Assembly (NCBI GenBank): GCA_902494195.1
Contig: CABUSH010000017.1
Location: forward strand, 1-45,814
DNA: 45,814 nucleotides
Source of the DNA: an uncultured Collinsella sp.
GTDB taxonomy: Bacteria > Actinomycetota > Coriobacteriia > Coriobacteriales > Coriobacteriaceae
Direction: 5' to 3'
This document shows positions 8,753-15,099 of this stretch, in pieces. Each line of letters begins with the position of its first letter. Position 1 is the stretch's first letter. Position numbers and translations under genes: made by a program. The notes below the pieces were generated by a model. That model did not search any database. It had not been told where the DNA came from and saw nothing but the letters and a program-made list of their open reading frames with translations.

Positions 8753-8786
8753 AGAAAATCATCGCCAAATTAGCTACTTGATGCAA

Positions 8787-8981
8787 TTAGCGCCACGGGT
8801 CAGCTTCGAACATCGGCTCACGCTCGGGGCGTCGGTCGCTGTAGGGGTCGTAACCGTCATCGTCCTCGTTCTCGGCACGAATGTAGGGGTCGCACGGCTT
8901 GGGCGCCGGTTTCGGTGCGGGCTTTGGTGCGGCGGACGCGGCGTTAGTCGCCGGCGTGTTCGTCTTGATCTCGACGTTCAT
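8787..8981 (-). CDS. Small Pro/Lys-rich then acidic protein (64 aa)
   Basis: The frame encodes 64 residues with three parts: a short head (MNVEIKTNTP), an APKPAPKPAPKP repeat (about 18-29) and a charged tail rich in Asp, Tyr and Arg (DPYIRAENEDDDGYDPYSDR). I recognise no family. The second of two ATGs is chosen as start because AAGGAG lies 8 nt before it; the first ATG is too close to that site. The gene follows clpB on the same strand, but the clpB terminator (9034-9070) separates them, so it is probably transcribed on its own or by read-through under heat stress. Composition differs clearly from the surrounding shadow frames. Confidence 0.6.
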   Translation of the reverse strand: MNVEIKTNTPATNAASAAPKPAPKPAPKPCDPYIRAENEDDDGYDPYSDRRPEREPMFEADPWR

Positions 8982-9033
8982 CTGCATATCTCCTTGCCAT
9001 GTACTCATGCTCAACATCATCGATTGTCGCACG

Positions 9034-9070
9034 AAAAAGGGCGGCGGACCCAATTGGATCCGCCGCCCTT
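9034..9070 (-). terminator. Terminator of clpB
   Basis: On the minus strand AAGGGCGGCGGATCC pairs with GGTCCGCCGCCCTT (one G-T pair) around AATTG and ends in TTTTT. It lies 45 nt past the clpB stop. Confidence 0.9.
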
Positions 9071-9114
9071 GGCGTTTTGCGATGAGGGGCGGTTTTAAAG
9101 CCGGCCCCAAAAAT

Positions 9115-11742
9115 CTACTCAGCGTCGGGGACCTCGTAGGTGGCCGCCGGCGTGTTGTCGCACACGACGGTAAAGCCGCCGTCCTTGTCGGCATCGACCG
9201 TCACCTGATCGCCCTCGCGCACCGTGCCGTCGATGATAGCGGCGGCGATGGCATCCACGACCTCGCGCTGAACCAGACGCTTGAGCGGACGGGCGCCAAA
9301 GACCGGGTCCAGGCCGCCCACGGCGAGCATCTGCTTGGCCGCCGGGGTGATGGCAAGCGTCATGCGCTCCTTGGCCAGACGCGCGCGGACGTCGGCGAGC
9401 TGGATGTCGACGATCTTCTCGATCTGCGCCATACCGAGCGGATGGAACACCACGATATCGTCGATACGGTTGAGGAACTCGGGGCGGAAGGTCTGAGCCA
9501 TGGCAGCGTCGACCTGATGGCGCATCTCCTCCTCGTCCTTACCGGACAGATCGGCGATGGCCTTGGAGCCCACGTTGGACGTCATGATGATAATCGTGTT
9601 CTTGAAGGACACCTGGCGACCCTGGCCATCGGTCAGACGACCGTCATCAAGTACCTGCAGCAGCACGTTAAAGACATCCGGATGAGCCTTCTCCATCTCG
9701 TCGAGCAAGATCACAGAGTACGGACGACGGCGCACGGCCTCGGTGAGCTGACCGCCCTCGTCGTAGCCCACGTATCCCGGGGGCGCACCAATCAGACGCT
9801 GGACGCTGAACTTCTCCATATACTCGGACATGTCGATACGCACGAGCGCGCGCTCGTCATCGAACAGGCACTCGGCCAGCGCCTTGGCGAGCTCGGTCTT
9901 GCCCACGCCGGTGGGGCCCAGGAAGAAGAAGCTGCCGATGGGCTTGTCCGGATCGGAGAGACCCGCACGGCTGCGGCGCACGGCCGCGGCGACGGCGGAG
10001 ACGGCCTCGTCCTGGCCGATGACGCGCTTATGCAGCTCACCCTCCAAGCCCTTCAGCTTGTCGAGCTCGCCCTGCATCATCTTGGACACGGGCACGCCGG
10101 TCCAGGCACTCACGACCTCGGCGATCTCATCGGAGGTCACCTGTTCGTTGAGGCCCTCGCCGTCCTGCTGCTTTTGCGCCTCGAGCGCAGCCTCGGAATC
10201 CTGAATCTGCTGTTGCAGGCCCGGAATCACGGAGTAGCGCAGCTCGGACGCACGGCCCAGATCACCATTGCGCGTCGCGCGCTCCTCTTCGCTCCTGGCC
10301 TCGTCGAGCTGTCCCTTGAGCTCTTGCACGTGGTCGATGGCGTTCTTCTGGTTGAGCCAGCCAGCCTTTTGCACGTTGAGTTTTTCCTGGACCTCGGCGA
10401 TCTCCTGACGCAGGGCCTCCAGACGCTCCTTGGAGGCGTCGTCGGTCTCCTTCATGAGCGCCTGCTCCTCGATCTGCAGCTGGGTGAGCTGACGCGTGGT
10501 GGCGTCAATCTCGACCGGCATGCTGTCGAGCTCCATGCGCAGGCGGCTTGCCGCCTCATCGACCAGGTCGATGGCCTTGTCGGGCAGGAAGCGGTCGGCG
10601 ATATAGCGATCGGAGAGGTCGGCGGCGGCCACGAGCGCGCTATCGGTGATGTGCACGCCGTGGAAGATCTCGTACTTCTCCTTGAGGCCACGCAGAATCG
10701 AGATGGTGTCCTCGACGGTAGGCTCGCTCACCATAACGGTCTGGAAACGACGGGCGAGCGCCGCGTCCTTCTCGATGTACTTGCGGTATTCGTCGAGCGT
10801 GGTCGCGCCGATCGCATGCAGGTCGCCACGGGCGAGCGCCGGCTTGAGGATGTTGCCTGCGTCCATGGAGCCCTCGGTGGCACCCGCGCCCACAATGGTG
10901 TGAAGCTCATCGATGAACAGGATGACCTTACCTTCGGATTTTTGCACTTCTTTGAGCACGGCCTTTAAGCGGTCCTCGAACTCACCACGGTACTTGGCGC
11001 CGGCGACCAACGCGCTCATGTCGAGCTCGATGAGATCGCGGTCGCGCAGGGTGCTCGGCACATCGCCGGCCACGATACGCTGGGCGATGCCCTCGACGAT
11101 AGCCGTTTTACCGACGCCCGGCTCACCGATGAGCACGGGGTTGTTCTTGGTGCGGCGGGACAGAACCTGAATGGTACGGCGGATCTCGTCGGTACGGCCG
11201 ATGACCGGGTCGAGCTTACCGGCGCGGGCAAGATCGCAGATGTTGCGACCGTACTGCTCCAACGCCTCAAACTGGGTCTTGTCCTCGGCAGACGTCACGC
11301 GGTCATCGCCACGCAGCTCCTCGTAGACCTGCTCGATGCGCTCCTTGGTCACGCCAGCGTCACGCAGTACACGACCAGCCTCGCCCTTGTCCTCGGCAAG
11401 CGCCATCAGCAGATGCTCGGTCACCACAAAGCTGTCGCCCATCTTGGTGGCCTTCTTCTCGGCCTTTTCGATGACGCGGACGAGCTCGTTGGACAGGCCC
11501 ATCTGCTGACCCTCGCCCGAAACCTTGGGCGCGCGGTCGACGGCATCCTGCGTGGAGCGTGCGAGCTGGGCCGGATCAGCGCCGATGCGCTCGATGATCA
11601 CGGAGATATTGCGCTCGCCGGCACCGAGCAGGGCAGACAGCAGGTGAATCGGCTCCACCGCGCCGGCCTGCGCATCGGCAGCCGTGCTCATGGCGGTCTG
11701 CAACGCCTCGCGCGACGTCATTGCTAGCTTATCGATTCTCAT
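9115..11742 (-). CDS. clpB: ATP-dependent disaggregase ClpB
   Basis: ClpB is a cytoplasmic Hsp100 ring that threads aggregated proteins through its pore and works with DnaK, DnaJ and GrpE. The 875-aa product has the N-domain (1-145), the first AAA+ module with Walker A GEPGVGKT (206-213) and Walker B VILFIDELH (about 275), the coiled-coil middle domain (about 405-525), and the second AAA+ module with GPTGVGKT (about 607) and VILLDEMEKAH. GYVGYDEGG is the pore-loop motif of module 2. Length is normal for the family. The start has GAGAGG 7 nt upstream. The promoter carries the same 27-bp inverted motif as dnaK, so joint HspR control is likely. Confidence 0.98.
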   Translation of the reverse strand: MRIDKLAMTSREALQTAMSTAADAQAGAVEPIHLLSALLGAGERNISVIIERIGADPAQLARSTQDAVDRAPKVSGEGQQMGLSNELVRVIEKAEKKATKMGDSFVVTEHLLMALAEDKGEAGRVLRDAGVTKERIEQVYEELRGDDRVTSAEDKTQFEALEQYGRNICDLARAGKLDPVIGRTDEIRRTIQVLSRRTKNNPVLIGEPGVGKTAIVEGIAQRIVAGDVPSTLRDRDLIELDMSALVAGAKYRGEFEDRLKAVLKEVQKSEGKVILFIDELHTIVGAGATEGSMDAGNILKPALARGDLHAIGATTLDEYRKYIEKDAALARRFQTVMVSEPTVEDTISILRGLKEKYEIFHGVHITDSALVAAADLSDRYIADRFLPDKAIDLVDEAASRLRMELDSMPVEIDATTRQLTQLQIEEQALMKETDDASKERLEALRQEIAEVQEKLNVQKAGWLNQKNAIDHVQELKGQLDEARSEEERATRNGDLGRASELRYSVIPGLQQQIQDSEAALEAQKQQDGEGLNEQVTSDEIAEVVSAWTGVPVSKMMQGELDKLKGLEGELHKRVIGQDEAVSAVAAAVRRSRAGLSDPDKPIGSFFFLGPTGVGKTELAKALAECLFDDERALVRIDMSEYMEKFSVQRLIGAPPGYVGYDEGGQLTEAVRRRPYSVILLDEMEKAHPDVFNVLLQVLDDGRLTDGQGRQVSFKNTIIIMTSNVGSKAIADLSGKDEEEMRHQVDAAMAQTFRPEFLNRIDDIVVFHPLGMAQIEKIVDIQLADVRARLAKERMTLAITPAAKQMLAVGGLDPVFGARPLKRLVQREVVDAIAAAIIDGTVREGDQVTVDADKDGGFTVVCDNTPAATYEVPDAE

Positions 11743-11831
11743 GGAATCACCTCTCTTGGGGCGGCCGCCCTACGGGGCGGCTTCACGTTGTTCGAGAAGT
11801 ATTGTTGCCAGCTTCGTGCGATCTTATACAT

Positions 11832-11859
11832 AAATCTAAGTCTCTATATATAAGATTTT
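11832..11859 (-). promoter_or_regulatory. Candidate HspR operator (HAIR-like) at clpB
   Basis: AAATCTAAGTC-N5-ATATAAGATTT is shared base for base, apart from the 5-bp spacer, with the dnaK upstream region (22208-22234). On the coding strand it reads CTTATAT-N5-GACTTAG, a loose match to the actinobacterial HAIR consensus CTTGAGT-N7-ACTCAAG. A TGTATAAG -10-like sequence follows. HspR itself is encoded at 17800-18216. Confidence 0.7.
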
Positions 11860-11882
11860 CTGAGTGTTCCCACGACATGCAA

Positions 11883-11917
11883 ACCACCACAAAGGGGACA
11901 GACACCTTTGTGGTGGT
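11883..11917. repeat. Family B palindrome, copy 1
   Basis: ACCACCACAAAGG (11883-11895) pairs perfectly with CCTTTGTGGTGGT (11905-11917) around a GGACAGACA loop. It lies 8 nt after the stop of the 11926-12597 gene. Confidence 0.9.
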
Positions 11918-11925
11918 CGCGGTCT

Positions 11926-12597
11926 CTACTCCTTCGCCGGACCCGTACTTCCCGATTCGACGGTCCAGGGCATCTCATCCTCGAACAGCCATGTACGGGC
12001 AGACCCACTATCGCGTGCAGCCTGCGGGTCAGGCAAGCAGGTCTGTTTATAGGCATCTTGGATACACTGGCCCATAAAATCGTTGAGCTCGGTCTGGTCG
12101 CCCTCCATGACATAGGCGACATCGCCGTCCATGATGTAGATGCCCGGACCCTCATTGTCCTCGTAGCCCGGATCGTACGAGACATCACATAACTTTGCGC
12201 CGTTTGCAGTGTCCAGCTCGATGGAAGAGTGGCATCCGCCAACCATGTCGTTCGCTTTTGCCCGATAGGACGCATATCCATACCAGCGCTTAAAGATTTT
12301 GCCCTTGAGCAGCTCGGACGCCCTGTCGATCAGACCAGAATCCGTGGTATAGCGCATAGCCCCAAGCTGAATGCGTGGATAATTACTAATGCCCAGCGCA
12401 GCCGGTTGCTCATCAAAATCAACGGTAATGGTCTCAGGCTTGTCGTCGCCGGTCAGAAGTTCGACAGATTGAGTCACAGGCTTGACCACCGGCTCCGTCA
12501 CCGCAGCAGGTAGAAATGCCATACCGACAGCGCCCGCGCCAACCACAGCGATCGCAAGCGCCAAGACAATCAATCCAATACGGGCAGGACTTCTCAC
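11926..12597 (-). CDS. Small membrane-anchored protein, paralogue 1
   Basis: A 223-aa protein with an N-terminal membrane helix (about 7-29), a short linker, and an exported domain of about 170 residues. I do not recognise the domain. It is a clear paralogue of the protein at 14040-14687, with shared blocks such as ALGISNYPRIQLGAMRYT, KGKIFKRWYG, NEGPGIYI, DGDVAYVMEGDQT and SGSARTWLF. Six cysteines in the paralogue align with this copy in part, suggesting an extracellular disulfide-bonded fold. The GTG start at 12597 is chosen because the paralogue uses a GTG at the aligned residue and both have GAGGT upstream; an ATG 33 nt further up is possible. It is flanked by family B repeats on both sides. 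Confidence 0.75.
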   Translation of the reverse strand: MRSPARIGLIVLALAIAVVGAGAVGMAFLPAAVTEPVVKPVTQSVELLTGDDKPETITVDFDEQPAALGISNYPRIQLGAMRYTTDSGLIDRASELLKGKIFKRWYGYASYRAKANDMVGGCHSSIELDTANGAKLCDVSYDPGYEDNEGPGIYIMDGDVAYVMEGDQTELNDFMGQCIQDAYKQTCLPDPQAARDSGSARTWLFEDEMPWTVESGSTGPAKE

Positions 12598-12685
12598 AGC
12601 AAAGCACCTCACAATGCAAACCCGCGCCATTTGTCCTAATGATACCGCCGGCTAACACTATCACCAAAGAAGCCGCGCGCTCCCC

Positions 12686-12720
12686 ACCACCACAAAGGGG
12701 ACAGGCACCTTTGTGGTGGT
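12686..12720. repeat. Family B palindrome, copy 2
   Basis: ACCACCACAAAGG pairs with CCTTTGTGGTGGT around GGACAGGCA; TTTTCGAC follows directly. It lies between the divergent genes at 11926 and 12831, where a terminator is not expected. Confidence 0.9.
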
Positions 12721-12830
12721 TTTCGACGCTAACGGTCGACCATCTCACGCCATGAGATTAAACTTGAATTGTTCTCTGAACATATCCATTTCTGCCTATC
12801 CTCAACAGCTCTTTGTCTCGAGGAGCGCAT

Positions 12831-13499
12831 ATGAAGCCGTCTCATTCCACCGGTCGCAACGTCATCGCCATTCTCGCCATACCCATCGTGATGCTCTTCC
12901 TTATCGTCATCACGCCCTTTTCTTTTGGTATCGCCTCGCCCTTCGATCTTTGCGGGATGATCGACGCCGGCTCGCGTGCCACCTCGCTCTCCTTTGTCTG
13001 CCGTGGCGTGTTCTACGAATATGCAATTCCCACCGGAAGTTGGCAGTCCAAGTTACCGTTGCTCGGCAAGGTCGACGGATGCTCTCCTTATTTCTGCCTC
13101 GAACCTCAGACAATGAATTATCTGATCGACGACCAGCCCCTTGACTCCATCACCCTCGCCTACGACTACGCACCAAACACCGATGAGCGCCACATGAACC
13201 AAGTCCTCGACAAGCTGCTTGGACAGTGCGGGCTCACCGCGGAAGCCGGTCGAACCATCTATAGCAACCAGAAATTAAAGCGAACAGAACTCCGCCGTGT
13301 CGGAAAAATCAAAGGGCGAAACGGGGCCGCCTACTGGGATGCCTGGGCAACACGCGACAAGGGCGAATTCGGACACAGCACCTATATGGTCACTGTCTAC
13401 ACCAAAGACGGAATTAAGGACAATGTTGACGATTTCGCGTCATCCAAACTCGGCATCCCCAAAACAACCAAACCCGCCAGCCCAGATGAAATTCTGTAG
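12831..13499 (+). CDS. Membrane-anchored protein of unknown function
   Basis: A 222-aa protein with a basic N-terminus, one strong membrane helix (about 11-34, IAILAIPIVMLFLIVITPF) and an exported domain with paired cysteines. I see no family match. It has the same general plan as its two neighbours (anchor plus about 180-residue outer domain with a 'YIxDxQxL'-like core) but little sequence identity, so common origin is unproven. The ATG at 12831 is preceded by CGAGGAG with a 6-nt gap, which rules out an upstream in-frame start at 12813. It is divergent from paralogue 1, and family B repeats sit before and after it. Confidence 0.7.
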   Translation: MKPSHSTGRNVIAILAIPIVMLFLIVITPFSFGIASPFDLCGMIDAGSRATSLSFVCRGVFYEYAIPTGSWQSKLPLLGKVDGCSPYFCLEPQTMNYLIDDQPLDSITLAYDYAPNTDERHMNQVLDKLLGQCGLTAEAGRTIYSNQKLKRTELRRVGKIKGRNGAAYWDAWATRDKGEFGHSTYMVTVYTKDGIKDNVDDFASSKLGIPKTTKPASPDEIL

Positions 13500-13552
13500 A
13501 GGTGCCCATTAACATGCCGCTCAACGATCACAACAACATCGAGCTCGTCCCC

Positions 13553-13587
13553 ACCGCCACAAAGGTGCCTGTCCCCTTTGTGGCGGT
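13553..13587. repeat. Family B palindrome, copy 3 (inverted, covarying)
   Basis: ACCGCCACAAAGG pairs with CCTTTGTGGCGGT. Relative to copies 1 and 2 the A-T pair in the stem is now G-C on both arms, so pairing is kept. The loop reads TGCCTGTCC, the reverse orientation of the other copies. Confidence 0.9.
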
Positions 13588-13679
13588 TTTCGACAAAAAG
13601 AAGCCGCCCCGATAACAGAGGCGGCATCAAGCAAGCCTATTTATTAGCGTCCCTCAAGACCCAACGAAAACGCAGCGAT
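13580..13679. repeat. Direct repeat G, copy 1: terminator plus gene 3' end
   Basis: A block of about 95 bp is nearly identical to 14912-15006. On the minus strand it reads as the last codons of a reading frame (ending SLGLEGR and TAA at about 13644), followed by a GCCGCC/GGCGGC hairpin and TTCTTTTT, a good intrinsic terminator. In this copy the frame stays open for 27 codons upstream before an in-frame TGA. Confidence 0.8.
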
Positions 13680-14039
13680 GGAATCGAGAACCGACAATAG
13701 CCCGTTCGCACAGATAGAGGCGGAGATTCAAGGTCAGAGTCCGGCTTAAACGGCTTAGCTATCGCACGTCACAACGTTCTCGTCGTCCTCCCTATCGTAT
13801 TTATAGTGCTTACTGTGAAAATAGTGAGTTTAGTGAGAATAGTATCGCTCAAGACTCGTGAACTGAATTATTGACCTCTCGCCCAGAATGAGTGGGGCAA
13901 ATATTCCTATTAGAGGTCAAATCGAAGCCCAATAGGGCCTTTTCGCCCCGTCATTTCGACCGATCGCTTTCTTTTGAATATTGTCGTAAGCTGGTATCAC
14001 TTATCTTAATGAATGCATACTGTTTGCGAGGTACCCGCC

Positions 14040-14687
14040 GTGAAACGCTCCACCTATATCGGCCTGCTCGTCTTAGCGTTTGCGATTACCGCAGTCGGCG
14101 TAGGAATTATCTATCTCGCATTTCTCCCTGCCTCGGCAACGCAGGCGGCGGTTGAAACCGTAAGCTACCCCATCGAAATCCTCACCGATATCGTCAAACC
14201 CGATTCGATCACCGTCGATTTCGACGGTACGCCCGCAGCGCTTGGGGTCAGTAACTATCCCCGAATCGAACTTGGAGCCACGCGCTATACCCAAGATGAG
14301 CAGCTTATCGGTAAGGCAACCAGTTTACTCAAAGGCAAGACGTTTAAGCGGTGGTACGGCGCCGCAACATATCGAGCCAAGAACGGCCAAATGGTTGGCG
14401 GGTATCATTCGACCCTTGAGCTCGATGCGGCAAACGGGAGCAAATTGTGCAACGTCTCATACGACCCCGGCTGCGTGGACAATGAAGGACCGGGGGTCTA
14501 TATCTCGGATGGCGACGTAATCTACGTCATGGAGGGCGACCAGACGGCAGTCGTCGATTTTATGGATCGGTGTACCGAGGATGCCTACGAACAAACCTGC
14601 GAGCCCGATCCGCAGACAGCGCGCAACAGTGGCTCGGCACGCACTTGGCTATTTGACGATGAAATAACCTGGACCCCATCGAAATAA
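14040..14687 (+). CDS. Small membrane-anchored protein, paralogue 2
   Basis: A 215-aa protein with an N-terminal helix (about 7-29, IGLLVLAFAITAVGVGIIY) and an outer domain strongly similar to the product of 11926-12597, encoded in the opposite direction. Shared features include the NYPRIELGATRYT block, the KRWYG motif, paired Cys residues in CNVSYDPGC, and the SGSARTWLFDDE end. The GTG at 14040 has GCGAGG 8 nt upstream and matches the start deduced for paralogue 1; an ATG 27 nt upstream is the alternative. The gene sits between the two copies of direct repeat G, so it could be lost by recombination between them. Function is unknown. Confidence 0.75.
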   Translation: MKRSTYIGLLVLAFAITAVGVGIIYLAFLPASATQAAVETVSYPIEILTDIVKPDSITVDFDGTPAALGVSNYPRIELGATRYTQDEQLIGKATSLLKGKTFKRWYGAATYRAKNGQMVGGYHSTLELDAANGSKLCNVSYDPGCVDNEGPGVYISDGDVIYVMEGDQTAVVDFMDRCTEDAYEQTCEPDPQTARNSGSARTWLFDDEITWTPSK

Positions 14688-14696
14688 GGACCCGCC

Positions 14697-14718
14697 GGGC
14701 AGGCACCTTTGTGGTGGT
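14697..14718. repeat. Family B half copy
   Basis: GGCACCTTTGTGGTGGTTT matches only the right half of family B, 10 nt after the paralogue 2 stop. It marks a truncated copy. Confidence 0.7.
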
Positions 14719-14738
14719 TTCGGCTCCGATGTTCCACT

Positions 14739-14795
14739 GTCTCGATCTGTAACATCTAGCGGCCCTTTTCGATCCTAGATGTTACAGATTGAGAT
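14739..14795. repeat. Family C palindrome, copy 1
   Basis: GTCTCGATCTGTAACATCTA (14739-14758) pairs with 14775-14795 with few mismatches. A second copy follows at once. Confidence 0.85.
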
Positions 14796-14814
14796 GAAAT
14801 GATCGGCGGCGATC

Positions 14815-14879
14815 GTTTGTCTCAATCTGTAACAACCGCTCGTCAAATAGGGGCCCAGATGTTACAGGTCGAGACAAAC
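14815..14879. repeat. Family C palindrome, copy 2
   Basis: GTTTGTCTCAATCTGTAAC (14815-14833) pairs with GTTACAGGTCGAGACAAAC (14861-14879); the mismatch positions differ from copy 1. The loop is unrelated to that of copy 1. Confidence 0.85.
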
Positions 14880-14882
14880 GGA

Positions 14883-14917
14883 ACCACCGCAAAGGCGCCT
14901 ACCCCTTCATGGTGGTT
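14883..14917. repeat. Family B palindrome, degenerate copy
   Basis: ACCACCGCAAAGG and CCTTCATGGTGGT still pair at the ends but have decayed in the middle. TTTTCGAC follows as in copies 2 and 3. Confidence 0.75.
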
Positions 14918-15006
14918 TTCGACAAAAGAAGCCGCCCCGATAACAGAGGCGGCATCAAGCAAGTCTATTTATTAGCGTCCCTCAAGACCCAACGAGAACG
15001 CAGAAA
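14912..15006. repeat. Direct repeat G, copy 2
   Basis: Near-identical to 13580-13679: the same hairpin terminator and the same minus-strand end codons (SAFSLGLEGR then TAA). Here only about 12 codons remain before the sequence gives way to the hydratase terminator. Confidence 0.8.
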
Positions 15007-15010
15007 TGTA

Positions 15011-15084
15011 GCCCGGGGCTTACCCTTTCCCGAACGCGACCCTCGCGAAGCGCGTGAGCGGGCGGGAAAGGGTAAGCCCCGGGC
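15011..15084 (-). terminator. Long hairpin after the hydratase gene
   Basis: GCCCGGGGCTTACCCTTTCC with two more bases (15011-15032) pairs perfectly over 22 bp with 15063-15084. It lies 16 nt after the hydratase stop. No U-tract follows, so it is an mRNA 3'-end stabiliser or a rho-independent signal of unusual form. Confidence 0.75.
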
Positions 15085-15099
15085 GGACAATTAAGTGCG

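Larger units (their letters stand above)
13500..14039. other. 540-bp gene-free stretch
   Basis: It holds family B copy 3 and direct repeat G, then about 300 bp of lower-GC DNA. The latter contains TAGTGAG/TAGTGAGAATAGT short direct repeats (about 13817-13843) and an inverted pair TTGACCTCT (13871-13879) / AGAGGTCAA (13912-13920). The last part, before the GTG at 14040, should hold the promoter of paralogue 2. I see no further gene. Confidence 0.6.

Noticed and set aside
8899..10968. Long open frame antisense to clpB
   Set aside because: It covers a clear ClpB and reads as low-complexity His/Gly/Leu sequence; GC-rich DNA leaves such frames open by chance.
13644..13724. Short reading frame ending in SLGLEGR as a real gene
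   Set aside because: An in-frame TGA lies 27 codons up, with no start or ribosome site; kept only as a remnant in the repeat.
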